A DNA stretch of 64,000 bases from Elusimicrobiota bacterium (GTDB lineage: Bacteria > Elusimicrobiota > Elusimicrobia > JACQPE01), in the NCBI GenBank assembly GCA_016180815.1, contig JACPAN010000006.1, positions 62,001-126,000 on the forward strand, in the 5' to 3' direction. The translations under genes were made by a program, and so were the position numbers. Below, one piece after another: positions 43,418-51,395 of the stretch. Each line of letters opens with the position of its first letter. Position 1 is the first letter of the stretch. The notes beneath the pieces were generated by a model. The model searched no databases. It had not been told where the DNA came from and saw only the letters and a list, made by a program, of their open reading frames with translations.

Positions 43418-44734
43418 ATGAAATACGCATTGTTGATCGCCATGTTGTGCGGGGCTCAGGCTTCGGCTCAACAAACAACCCCTGTGGAAGAACTTGAGCG
43501 AAGAATCGACATCTTAAGCCGTGAAGTGGAGAAACTCAAATTAGGCGACACGGCCGCCGAACCCGCCTATCAATCGGCTTACGGCTTTGCCCCGGCCGCG
43601 GCCAAGGTGTACCACATCAATCGGGGCGTTTCCATCGGCGGGTACGGAGAAATGACGGTTCAGGACTTCAAAGGCACAAAGGACAACGGGGCCGCTTCGG
43701 GCAAAAAACGCGAAGCGGATTTTCTTCGCGCCATTGTGTACACAGGATTCAAATTCACCGACCGCATCCTGTTTAATTCCGAAATTGAATTTGAACATGC
43801 GACAACCGGAGGCGGAGCCGGCGCCAGAGGCGAAGCCAGCCTTGAATTCGCCTACCTTGATTTTTTCTTGGCCAAACCGCTGGCTGTGCGGGCCGGTCTT
43901 TTGCTGGTGCCCGTGGGATTCGTCAATGAGCTGCATGAACCCACGATTTTTCACGGCTCAAGGCGTCCCAACGTGGAATCGAATATTATCCCCACCACAT
44001 GGCGGGAAAATGGGGCCGGCCTTTTCGGCGAGTTGGGGCCGTTGAGTTATCGGACTTATGTGATGACGGGCTTGCAGGCCGTTAAAGACGCTGATTTGGC
44101 CGCCGGCGTTAAAGGGCCCGTCCAAGGATTCAGCGCCTCAAGCGTTTTGAGGAACGCAAGGTCCAAGGGCGCCAAAAGTCAGGCGGAGGATTTGGCTTGG
44201 ATCGGGCGTCTCGATTACAAAGGGATACCCGGAATTCTTTTGGGCGGCTCCTTTTATAGCGGCCAGGCCGGGCAAAATAATACCAATGCCGCGGGTGAGG
44301 ATATCGACGCTCCCGTAACCCTTTCCGAAATGCATGGATCGGCGGAATACCGCGGCGTGGAGATCAAAGCCCTCTATGCTCAAGGAAGCATCGGAGATGC
44401 GGCCGATATCAATACTAAAAACGGCTTGGCAGGCAATGCCTCGGTGGGCGAACGTTTCTACGGCGGTTATGCGCAGGCGGCTTATGATGTTTTGTCCTTG
44501 CTGGGCTCAAAACAATACCTGGCTCCGTTCATCCGTTACGAAAAATACGATACACAACAAAGGGTGCCCGGCGGATTTTCCCGGAATCCGGCCAATAAAC
44601 GAACGGAATACACTTACGGGTTGACGTACAAGCCTCATCCCAACACGGTGATTAAGGCTGATTGGCAGAACATGAAAGATGACGCTGATACGGGGGTGGA
44701 CCAATTCAATTTAGCCGTTGGTTATCTCTTTTAA
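43418..44734 (+). CDS. outer-membrane porin (phosphate-selective porin O/P-like)
   Basis: This 438-aa protein starts at ATG 43418, behind AGGAGG. It has a signal peptide ending ASAQQ and a short coiled-coil stretch (VEELERRIDILSREVEKL) of the kind that trimeric porins use to contact peptidoglycan. A long beta barrel of alternating residues follows and ends in AVGYLF, with the terminal Phe of outer-membrane proteins. The region GGYGEMTVQDF and the Gly/Tyr pattern resemble the O/P porin group. In this operon it may admit a metal complex or small ligand to the periplasm. Confidence 0.85.
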   Translation: MKYALLIAMLCGAQASAQQTTPVEELERRIDILSREVEKLKLGDTAAEPAYQSAYGFAPAAAKVYHINRGVSIGGYGEMTVQDFKGTKDNGAASGKKREADFLRAIVYTGFKFTDRILFNSEIEFEHATTGGGAGARGEASLEFAYLDFFLAKPLAVRAGLLLVPVGFVNELHEPTIFHGSRRPNVESNIIPTTWRENGAGLFGELGPLSYRTYVMTGLQAVKDADLAAGVKGPVQGFSASSVLRNARSKGAKSQAEDLAWIGRLDYKGIPGILLGGSFYSGQAGQNNTNAAGEDIDAPVTLSEMHGSAEYRGVEIKALYAQGSIGDAADINTKNGLAGNASVGERFYGGYAQAAYDVLSLLGSKQYLAPFIRYEKYDTQQRVPGGFSRNPANKRTEYTYGLTYKPHPNTVIKADWQNMKDDADTGVDQFNLAVGYLF

Positions 44735-44742
44735 CGATTCTC

Positions 44743-45246
44743 TTGACCCTGGCCTGGGCACAAACCCCCGCCCAGGCCAGGGTCCTGCTCACCCAGGATC
44801 AGGCGCTGGCGATCGCTTTTCCGGGCGCGCGCGTCGAACGCCGGACGGTTTTTTTGACCAAAGAGCAGATGGCCCGGATTGAAAAAAAAGCCAAAGCCAA
44901 AGTCGCTGATGAGATGTTCGCCTACTATGTTGCCCGCAGCACGGACGGCATTTTAGGCTATGCTTTTTTTGAAAGCCATATCGTGCGCACCATGCCGGAA
45001 ACGTTTATGGTTGCTTTAAATCCGGGAGGCGATATCCGCGTTGTCGAACTATTGGCTTTCTATGAGCCCGAGGATTACAAGCCTCATCCCAAATGGCTGA
45101 GAACATTCAAGGGCCGCGAGTTAAGCGATCAGCTTTGGGTCAAGCGAGGCCTGCGCAACATAGCCGGCGCCACGCTCACGGCCCAGGCCATTGCCGAAGG
45201 TGTGCGCCGCATTTTGGCCGTCTATGAGGTCGCCGTCAAACAATGA
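44743..45246 (+). CDS. exported FMN-binding domain protein (probable ApbE substrate)
   Basis: The frame gives 167 aa from TTG 44743, but that start removes most of a signal peptide. The frame stays open upstream to 44689 and would encode WLSLLTILLTLAWA, a proper export signal, if translation began near ATT 44704 (180 aa). The domain has YVARSTDGILGYAFFES and NIAGATLTAQAI. The GAT is the flavin-attachment motif of NqrC/RnfG-type FMN-binding domains, with T144 (TTG numbering) the acceptor. The usual Asp six residues earlier is Arg here. It should carry covalent FMN in the periplasm and accept electrons from the next protein. Confidence 0.8.
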   Translation: MTLAWAQTPAQARVLLTQDQALAIAFPGARVERRTVFLTKEQMARIEKKAKAKVADEMFAYYVARSTDGILGYAFFESHIVRTMPETFMVALNPGGDIRVVELLAFYEPEDYKPHPKWLRTFKGRELSDQLWVKRGLRNIAGATLTAQAIAEGVRRILAVYEVAVKQ

Positions 45247-45740
45247 AGTACATGCAAAACGGGGGATTCCAGCACAATCCCCATATGCGCCTGACCCTGC
45301 TCCTGACCTGCCTGCTTCTGGCGGGGTTATGGGTGACGAACGGGCTTCTTTATTTTTCCAGGATGGGGCTGACGCCTCAGTCGGTGGTAAATTATTACCT
45401 GGGTTCGGAGGCGAATTTCACCTTGCCCCGGACGTACCAGTCCATGCTCGAAGTGACGCATATGCATTTGCCCATGATGGCTTTGGTTATTTTACTGGTC
45501 ACTCATTTGTTGATTTTCGCTCCGTTCAGCGATCGGGCGAAGAAAGTGTTCATTAGCGGAACATTCCTGGCCGCTTTTTTGGGCGAAGCATCAGGATGGC
45601 TGGTACGCTTCGTTAATCCGGTTTTTGCCTGGCTGAAAATCGTTTCGTTCGTAACCCTGGAGTGTTTGTTTGGATTTTTGCTGGCAGCGTTGATTTTATT
45701 TTTGATGAAAAGCTCCGTCCGTCGCCATCCCCGAACATGA
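45243..45740 (+). CDS. four-helix membrane protein with conserved-looking His residues
   Basis: This 165-aa protein has four membrane helices (residues about 16-38, 74-92, 102-122 and 130-156). H73 and H75 (EVTHMHLPM) and H88 (LLVTHLL) sit in or near helix 2 and could ligate haem. That resembles small cytochrome b-like partners of flavinylated proteins (for example DUF4405-type), but no family can be named with certainty. The start overlaps the FMN-binding gene by 4 bases (ATGA). A reasonable role is to pass electrons from quinol to the periplasmic flavoprotein. Confidence 0.75.
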   Translation: MKYMQNGGFQHNPHMRLTLLLTCLLLAGLWVTNGLLYFSRMGLTPQSVVNYYLGSEANFTLPRTYQSMLEVTHMHLPMMALVILLVTHLLIFAPFSDRAKKVFISGTFLAAFLGEASGWLVRFVNPVFAWLKIVSFVTLECLFGFLLAALILFLMKSSVRRHPRT

Positions 45741-45768
45741 TCGAATCAAAAATTCTAAAGTACGCATC

Positions 45769-46719
45769 ATGCTTCGTCGGTTGAGCCTGGTAGCACTCTT
45801 GGCATCGGCGGCCCCGGCTGTTTGGGCTCAGGCCAAGGCGCCCATCGCCGTTCTTTTGCTGGCCCACGGCGGTTCGGCCAAATGGGACGCCCAAATCACC
45901 CAGGTTAAAAAAGCCGTGGAGAAGGCGGGCTATCCGGTTGAGATCGCGCTCGGCATGGCGGATCCCGCCAATATCGAAAAGGCCCTGGCAAAGCTTTCGG
46001 CCAAACGGCCTTCCAAAGTCGTGTGCGTGCCGATTTTGATCAGCTCCAACTCGGAGTTGTACGAGCAATTCGCTTATGTTCTCGGCTTGCGCGAACAACC
46101 ATCGGCCGATTTTTTAGAAGGCATGCGCCAAGCCGCCAAGTTGGGCCAAGGCGAGGAGCGTTCAGCCGGCTTCGGCAAAAAGGGCCGGGACAAGGGCCAT
46201 GATCATCGCCACCACACAAGCCTCGACGCCAGGCAGGTGAAGACCAAACTTGATCTTAAATTAGCCTCGGCTTTGGATGACCATCCCTACGTGGCGCAGA
46301 TTTTGTTGGCCCGCGCGCGCGCAGTTTCCAAAAATCCGGCGAAAGAGATCGTCGCCATCGTGTCTCATGGGCCTTATACGGACGCTATGGAAGGCCCATG
46401 GATGGAAACCGCGGATAAAGCGGCCAGGCAATTGGCCCAGTTGGGCGGTTTCGCCGAAGCCAAGGCTTTTAATATGAGGGATGACGCGCCCATCCCTGTC
46501 CGGCAAGCCAAGGCGAAAGAATTGCGGGCGTATTGTCAGCAGCGCTCCAAAGAGGGCAAACAAATCATTATCGTGCCTCATCTGGTCTCCATGAACGGGA
46601 TTGAGAAGCATATCACCAAAGCTTTGGACGGACTCTTTTATAAAATAAGCCGGGAAGCCCTTCTGCCTCACCCGCTGGTGGAGCAATGGGTTCTGGCCCA
46701 GATTAAAAGTCATGAGTGA
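45769..46719 (+). CDS. exported CbiX/sirohydrochlorin chelatase-like protein
   Basis: This 316-aa protein has a signal peptide (residues 1-20, ending VWAQA). It is followed by a duplicated chelatase fold: VLLLAHGGSAKWDAQI in the first half and IVAIVSHGPYTDAMEGPW in the second, each with the active-site His of CbiX/CbiK enzymes. A linker (residues about 137-152) holds a His-rich cluster, DKGHDHRHHT. CbiX proteins normally work in the cytoplasm, inserting Co, Ni or Fe into tetrapyrroles. An exported form in a Fur-controlled operon points to periplasmic metal or tetrapyrrole handling, as known for periplasmic CbiK in Desulfovibrio. Confidence 0.85.
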   Translation: MLRRLSLVALLASAAPAVWAQAKAPIAVLLLAHGGSAKWDAQITQVKKAVEKAGYPVEIALGMADPANIEKALAKLSAKRPSKVVCVPILISSNSELYEQFAYVLGLREQPSADFLEGMRQAAKLGQGEERSAGFGKKGRDKGHDHRHHTSLDARQVKTKLDLKLASALDDHPYVAQILLARARAVSKNPAKEIVAIVSHGPYTDAMEGPWMETADKAARQLAQLGGFAEAKAFNMRDDAPIPVRQAKAKELRAYCQQRSKEGKQIIIVPHLVSMNGIEKHITKALDGLFYKISREALLPHPLVEQWVLAQIKSHE

Positions 46720-47458
46720 AATAACGATGACCGCCGCCCAGGAAATTCTTGAAGAAAATGTTTTGGATAAGGGTTTTATCCGGCTGATCGAATTCATGGG
46801 CGGCGATCCCGCCGTTGTTTTGGGCGCGCGCGTGTCTTATGCCCAGGGGTTGAAGGGCGACGAAAAAGATAAAAAATTAGTTTTTTATTTGATGCAGCAC
46901 AGCCACATGACCCCTTTCGAGCAGGCGGTGTTGAAGTTTCATGTGAAATGCCCTATTTTTGTCATGCGGCAATGGATCCGCCATCGGATCGGCTCTTTTA
47001 ACGAGCATAGCGCGCGTTATTCCGAAATGGCCGATGAATTTTATATCCCGGCCGAGTTCCGCAAACAAGACGTGAAAAACAAGCAAGGTTCCCTGGCGGC
47101 CGGGGCGGAAATTGACCAGAAGGAAGCTCTAGCGGAATATACCCGGACCATCGGGCAAACATATGCGACTTATCAGAGCCTGATTGCGGCGGGAGCCGCC
47201 AGGGAAATGGCCAGGATGGTTTTACCCACCGCTTTGTATACGCAGTTTTATTGGACCGTCAACGCACGCAGCCTGATGAATTTCATCCTGCTTCGCGCCG
47301 AAGGGCACGCCCAGTGGGAAATCCAGCAATATGCGCTGGCCCTGGCTAAGTTTTTTAAAATGAGAATGCCCTGGACATGGGAAGCCTTCCTGCGTTTTAC
47401 CTGGAAGGGAGGCAACCCGGTCCTGGATCAGGAGAAGGCGCAATTTAATGGAAGTTAA
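46712..47458 (+). CDS. thyX: flavin-dependent thymidylate synthase
   Basis: This 248-aa protein has the ThyX motif RHRIGSFNEHSARY (residues about 90-103) and ARMVLPTALYTQFYWT near the folate/dUMP site. It makes dTMP from dUMP with methylene-tetrahydrofolate and FADH2. Its start overlaps the chelatase gene by 8 bases (ATG 46727 is a second possible start). Its end overlaps the next gene by 11 bases, so it shares the operon. Confidence 0.95.
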   Translation: MSEITMTAAQEILEENVLDKGFIRLIEFMGGDPAVVLGARVSYAQGLKGDEKDKKLVFYLMQHSHMTPFEQAVLKFHVKCPIFVMRQWIRHRIGSFNEHSARYSEMADEFYIPAEFRKQDVKNKQGSLAAGAEIDQKEALAEYTRTIGQTYATYQSLIAAGAAREMARMVLPTALYTQFYWTVNARSLMNFILLRAEGHAQWEIQQYALALAKFFKMRMPWTWEAFLRFTWKGGNPVLDQEKAQFNGS

Positions 47459-48176
47459 AACATCCGCAGAAGAGAAAACCGAGGCTAAGCAGCCGCTCGT
47501 GCGCCAGTATGTGCGTTTTGTCTGCTACAAACTGGATTTGGCTTTCCGCAAACTCGATCCCAATGTCCGGCATCAGGCCAAAGAGGAAGTTTTTTCCGCG
47601 CTCGATTTATTCCGCGACCGGATGATGCTGTTTACCTATAACCTGACCGCGACCAGGGCGGACGCGGATTTCATGTTTTGGCAAATCGCCGAAGATTTGG
47701 AAGTGTTCGAGGAGTTCTCTTCGCGCCTGACGCGCAGCGGCTTGGGGCTCTATATGACGCGCACCCATTCTTTTTTATCCATGACCAAACATTCGCTATA
47801 TGTGGATAAAATCAATCCGGAGCATCCCCAGGGCCGCTCCCGCATTCAGCCGGGGCAGCATCGTTTTCTTTTCGTGTATCCGTTCGTCAAGACGAAAGCC
47901 TGGTATCAATTGCCCATGGCTGAGCGGCAAAAAATGATGGATGAGCATATCGTCATCGGCAATAAATATCCCTCGGTCAAGTTGAACACGACGTATTCCT
48001 TCGGTTTGGACGATCAAGAGTTCGTGGTGGCCTTTGAATCGGACAGTCCTCAGGATTTCTTGGACCTGGTTCAGGAGCTAAGGGGATCGAAGGCCAGCCA
48101 ATATACCCTGCGCGACACGCCCACCATCACCGCCATTGCCAGGGATCCCAAATGGATCCTCGACGCGCTCGGTTAA
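47448..48176 (+). CDS. chlorite dismutase-family haem protein (HemQ-like)
   Basis: This 242-aa protein has the ferredoxin-like double fold of the chlorite dismutase family: an RQYVRFVCYKLDLAFRKL start, the FVYPFVKTKAWYQL segment, HIVIGNKYPSVKLNTTYSFG and FVVAFESDSPQDFLDLV. The length and the absence of a signal peptide fit the HemQ/ChdC group, which converts coprohaem to haem b. True chlorite dismutase is usually exported. A haem role also fits the neighbouring chelatase and Fur-type control. The distal Arg of chlorite dismutase could not be placed with confidence. Confidence 0.82.
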   Translation: MEVKTSAEEKTEAKQPLVRQYVRFVCYKLDLAFRKLDPNVRHQAKEEVFSALDLFRDRMMLFTYNLTATRADADFMFWQIAEDLEVFEEFSSRLTRSGLGLYMTRTHSFLSMTKHSLYVDKINPEHPQGRSRIQPGQHRFLFVYPFVKTKAWYQLPMAERQKMMDEHIVIGNKYPSVKLNTTYSFGLDDQEFVVAFESDSPQDFLDLVQELRGSKASQYTLRDTPTITAIARDPKWILDALG

Positions 48177-48805
48177 CTCGAATCATCCGGTATTTTTTTG
48201 TCGCGGCCGCCGCGATTTTAGCCGCTTGTCCCCGGGCCGAGGCGGCCAAGCTTGCGCCGGGTCTTTATGCGTCCTTGAAAACAAGCAAGGGCGCGATCAT
48301 TTGCCGGCTCTTCGACGATAAAACCCCGGCCGCAGTTAGAAATTTCGGGCAATTGGCCCAAGGGGTGACCAGTTGGGTGGACCCTGAATCCGGTAAGCGG
48401 GTCAAGAAAAAGTTCTACGACGGCCTTTCCTTTTATAAGGTCGTTCCCGGCGGTTTTGTAGAAACCGGCGATCCTTTAAATGACGGAACCGGAGGACCGG
48501 GTTTTACATTTCCAGACGAAATCCTGCCCGATTTAAAATTCGACCGGCCCGGCCGCCTGGCCTTGGCCAATGACGGTAAACCCGGCGCCAACGGCAGCCG
48601 GTTTTTTATCACGGTTAAAGCCCTGCCTGAATTCGACGGCAAATACACGATTTTCGGCCAGGTGGTTGGCGGTCAAAACGCCGTTGATAGAATAAGCAAG
48701 GTGAAGGCGGATGAGAAGAAAAAGCCGATTAAATCTGTTATTTTAGAGAGCGTCGAGATTTTTCGGGTCGAAGAACCTGCCTCGCCCAAGCCAAAAACTA
48801 AATAA
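48152..48805 (+). CDS. exported cyclophilin-type peptidyl-prolyl isomerase
   Basis: This 217-aa protein has an export signal (residues 10-31) and a cyclophilin domain: GAIICRLFDDKTP, FYDGLSFYKVVPGGFVETGD, GSRFFITVKALPEFDGKYTIFGQVV. It catalyses proline isomerisation in the periplasm and helps fold exported proteins. The start lies 25 bases inside the HemQ-like gene, making it the last gene of the apbE operon. Confidence 0.92.
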   Translation: MDPRRARLTRIIRYFFVAAAAILAACPRAEAAKLAPGLYASLKTSKGAIICRLFDDKTPAAVRNFGQLAQGVTSWVDPESGKRVKKKFYDGLSFYKVVPGGFVETGDPLNDGTGGPGFTFPDEILPDLKFDRPGRLALANDGKPGANGSRFFITVKALPEFDGKYTIFGQVVGGQNAVDRISKVKADEKKKPIKSVILESVEIFRVEEPASPKPKTK

Positions 48806-48874
48806 CGATCTTTATCGGCTCGTTGAGCATGTGAATTTAATCACGTGCCCCCCGAAATCAGCGGCCGACCCCTC

Positions 48875-48903
48875 TTGACGGTTTTCACCATCCCTTTTAC
48901 GCT
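48875..48903 (+). promoter_or_regulatory. promoter upstream of the 49.0-kb secreted-protein gene
   Basis: CCCCTC-TTGACG (-35 at 48875-48880), a 17-base spacer and TACGCT (48898-48903). It is nearly the same wording as the promoter at 51491 (CCCCTC-TTGACA, N17, CACGCTT). The leader of about 55 bases holds a GGGAGGGA ribosome-binding site. Confidence 0.6.
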
Positions 48904-48966
48904 TGTATGGTGAGGTCAGCTCAACCTCTATAGTTAGACGCCAGGCAGGCCCACCAGGGAGGGAAT

Positions 48967-49623
48967 GTGAGCAAGCAGAAAGTAATGGCCCCCATGTTGG
49001 CTGTTTTGTTTTATTTTTTCACCGCACCTGCTTTCGGCCAGGATGCCCCGCCGGTGGATTTTCAAAGGGCGGATACGGACGGGCATGGGGCTTTGCGCCT
49101 TTACGATAGTCAAGGTAAATTAGTGCGTGTTTTAGTGCCTGTGAAAAACGAAAAAGCGCGCGAGGCCGTTCATGGCAATAAGGGAAAGGCCGACGTTGCG
49201 CCCGCCTGCTCGGCGCCCTCGGCGATGATCATGAACGATTTGACCGGGGCTGCGGATAATATCGCGGCCAACGGAGCCTTTTTAGCGCTTCAAACTTACG
49301 ATCAAAACGGCGGCGGGGTGAATTTGGGGTTTCTGGTTCTCTGGAACGGCCAAGGTTTCTATCTCGACGGGGAGACCGATGCTTCCGGGCGGCCGTTGAC
49401 TATTCACATCGCCAATCCGGGCTGGTTGCCGGGTGATTTTACGATCAACGCGGGGGAATCCGTCAACATCAGTCACAACGGCGGTTCCATGACGATTACC
49501 TTCCCGGTCAGTATTTCCGTCGGCCCCCAGGGAACGTCCGGCGCCATGTTTGTGGACACGACCGGTCGTTTGTTTTCCGACGCCGCTTTAACCCAGCCCT
49601 TGGACGGCAAAACCTGCCCTTAA
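48967..49623 (+). CDS. hypothetical secreted protein
   Basis: This 218-aa protein starts with GTG behind AGGGAGGGA and has a signal peptide (residues 1-25, ending AFGQ). The mature part is Gly/Asn/Asp-rich and beta-type (HGALRLYDSQGKLVRVLVPV; FTINAGESVNISHNGGSM), with a Cys in the middle and one at the C-terminus (TCP). It looks like a small surface or pilin-like beta protein, but no family is recognised. It has its own promoter. Confidence 0.7.
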   Translation: MSKQKVMAPMLAVLFYFFTAPAFGQDAPPVDFQRADTDGHGALRLYDSQGKLVRVLVPVKNEKAREAVHGNKGKADVAPACSAPSAMIMNDLTGAADNIAANGAFLALQTYDQNGGGVNLGFLVLWNGQGFYLDGETDASGRPLTIHIANPGWLPGDFTINAGESVNISHNGGSMTITFPVSISVGPQGTSGAMFVDTTGRLFSDAALTQPLDGKTCP

Positions 49624-49686
49624 CGATCACCCCGTTATCCGTCGGTGCTTATTGAATAAAGAGAGTTTTACGTTCATAATTACTTC

Positions 49687-50643
49687 GTGCATGCACCGGC
49701 CGCCCCTAATGTTTCAGAGCGCGAGTCCTGGAACCGGCAAAAACGTTTTTTGTTGACGGCCATCGCCGCGCTGGCGGCCGGGTGGTTATTGACCGGTGTC
49801 TATTTTTGGCGGCAGAATCATCAAGCCCGCGCGGATGTTTTCCAGGAGAGAACCGTTCAAGAAATTCTCCCTTTTGAACGGGAGATCAGGGAGGTTTTGG
49901 AACCGCTCCGGTATTCGGGATTGCAAAGCATCATGAAGCCGGGCGTCAGCCTGGCGCTTCATTTTAAGGAACGATCGTGGAGCCTCCTTAATGTCCGAAG
50001 TTTCGATTCAGACGGCAATGTGGTTTTAGACGAGAGGCGTTTCGGCGCTTGCGGGGAGCTTTCAACTTACGCGGCGGGACGAATCAAGAAAATAACGGGC
50101 GGGCGTTTCGCCCTTAAATTCATCAAGGTGGGAGAATCCGATTTCTTCGCGGCGCCGGCGGCTTCCCATCACGCCCTTCTATTGATCGATGAACAGCCGC
50201 CGCACAAAGTTTATCTTGTCGACCCTGCGTTTCATCGTTACGGCGGCATCGAGCAATTTTTAGACCGCTATTTTATTTTCAGCGTGCATGACGAGCTTCC
50301 TTTCATGAAAACGAAAAGCCGCGGGGCATTAAGCCCCGTTGACAAGGCCTTGCCCATGTTCATCAAGAAAAATTTCATGCTTTCTTTTTCGGTTCAATCC
50401 ATCAACGGTATTTTTGACCGGAACAATTATGCCGCGGCCTGGATCGCCACGGAACGCGGCAAATTCGCCGGGCGCAGCGTTTTAATCGTCAGCAAGGAAA
50501 ATGGCGAGGTGCGCATCGGCGACGATCCGGATTTAAGCCGGTTTCTGTTGAGCGCCAAGGAATACGGCGAGTTAAAAGACCGGTTGGTCCAACTTTTTTC
50601 ATCGGCGGAGCCCCGGCCGCTGATACCGGCAAACCAGCCTTAA
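49687..50643 (+). CDS. membrane-anchored protein with predicted Cys-His-Asp protease/transglutaminase-like site
   Basis: This 318-aa protein (GTG start, no clear Shine-Dalgarno) has one N-terminal membrane anchor (residues 20-42) and an extracytoplasmic domain. FGACGELSTYAAGRIK (about residue 120), ASHHALLLID (about 160) and KVYLVDPAFHRYGG (about 180) follow the Cys, His, Asp order and spacing of transglutaminase-like cysteine enzymes. This is a motif-based prediction with no named family. The C-terminal third is unassigned. The gene ends 15 bases from the convergent toxin gene. Confidence 0.65.
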   Translation: MHAPAAPNVSERESWNRQKRFLLTAIAALAAGWLLTGVYFWRQNHQARADVFQERTVQEILPFEREIREVLEPLRYSGLQSIMKPGVSLALHFKERSWSLLNVRSFDSDGNVVLDERRFGACGELSTYAAGRIKKITGGRFALKFIKVGESDFFAAPAASHHALLLIDEQPPHKVYLVDPAFHRYGGIEQFLDRYFIFSVHDELPFMKTKSRGALSPVDKALPMFIKKNFMLSFSVQSINGIFDRNNYAAAWIATERGKFAGRSVLIVSKENGEVRIGDDPDLSRFLLSAKEYGELKDRLVQLFSSAEPRPLIPANQP

Positions 50644-50658
50644 CAGACCCTTAGATCA

Positions 50659-51087
50659 TTAGGCGGGGCGGTTTTTATGCAAAATTTCGCTTAAAGATGC
50701 GGCGAATTCTGCGGGTGATACGACGGCTGTTTTTTCTGTTTGGCGCGGAAAATGCCGTTTGTTGCCGGTCACCAAATAATCGGCCATGGCCGCCGATGCG
50801 CAGTCCAGAAATTTTTGATCCAGAGGATCAAGCGCCGTATGGGACGAAGCTTTGGCAGGATTCACCTTGACGCCATGGCGGGCGATATCTGAGATCAGCC
50901 GGTCCACCGCTGTTGCGGAAAAATTAAACTTTCCTCTTGAGAGAACATCGCGATATTCTTCCATAATGGCATCGCTGAAGCAGATCGTGTAATAGCGGTT
51001 TATTCCCAAAGCCAAGACATAGGCAGGCAAACTTTGAGCGTACAGCGTTGCGGATACGATGATATTCGTATCTAATACCGCTTTCAC
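50659..51087 (-). CDS. PIN-domain toxin (COG1569-like)
   Basis: This 142-aa PIN domain has the acidic residues of the ribonuclease site: D6 in VLDTNIIVSA, the Glu of EEYRDVL, and FLDCASAAMADYLVTGNKRHF near residue 95. It likely cleaves RNA when freed from its antitoxin. The start overlaps the antitoxin stop by 4 bases (ATGA). Confidence 0.9.
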   Translation of the reverse strand: MKAVLDTNIIVSATLYAQSLPAYVLALGINRYYTICFSDAIMEEYRDVLSRGKFNFSATAVDRLISDIARHGVKVNPAKASSHTALDPLDQKFLDCASAAMADYLVTGNKRHFPRQTEKTAVVSPAEFAASLSEILHKNRPA

Positions 51088-51389
51088 GCGACTCGCGATT
51101 TTTTAATGCGGCGAATTTCCGTTTTGACCGAGGGGAGGTTCAACAAATCCAACCCCTTGCGTTTGGCTTCGGTTTGCAAGGCCAGCAGGCTTTTGGGCCA
51201 AACGACGAAATTTTCAAGAAAGTCTTGCATGCCCAAGATGACAGCCTGGGGTTCTCCTCTGCGGTCCACGATGAAGCGGGTTTTGCCTTCCTTCGTTTTT
51301 TTCAAAATTTGCCCGAATTGGGTGCGGGCAAGGAAAGCAGGCACGTGTTTGGTTTCACCTTCAAATGGCGAGCGTCTTGCTTCATTCAT
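51084..51389 (-). CDS. Phd/YefM-like antitoxin
   Basis: This 101-aa protein has a Phd-like N-terminal DNA-binding fold (FLARTQFGQILKKTKEGKTRFIVDRRGEPQAVILG) followed by a longer tail (residues 55-101) that should wrap around the PIN toxin. The gene is first in the operon, directly behind a good promoter. A perfect 12-bp palindrome covers its start codon, as expected for autoregulation. Confidence 0.88.
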   Translation of the reverse strand: MNEARRSPFEGETKHVPAFLARTQFGQILKKTKEGKTRFIVDRRGEPQAVILGMQDFLENFVVWPKSLLALQTEAKRKGLDLLNLPSVKTEIRRIKKSRVA

Positions 51390-51395
51390 ATGAAT
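51384..51395. promoter_or_regulatory. palindrome at the antitoxin start
   Basis: ATTCATATGAAT is a perfect palindrome that includes the antitoxin ATG and lies next to its -10 box. It is a plausible operator for the toxin-antitoxin complex. Confidence 0.45.

Noticed and set aside
47448-48176. Perchlorate-respiration chlorite dismutase
   Set aside because: There is no signal peptide and no perchlorate reductase nearby. The sequence fits the HemQ-like cytoplasmic group better.
48806-48966. Possible riboswitch in the leader of the 49.0-kb gene
   Set aside because: It shares a promoter style with the GEMM leader but has none of the GEMM core (no GGCAAACC or GCAAAGCC).
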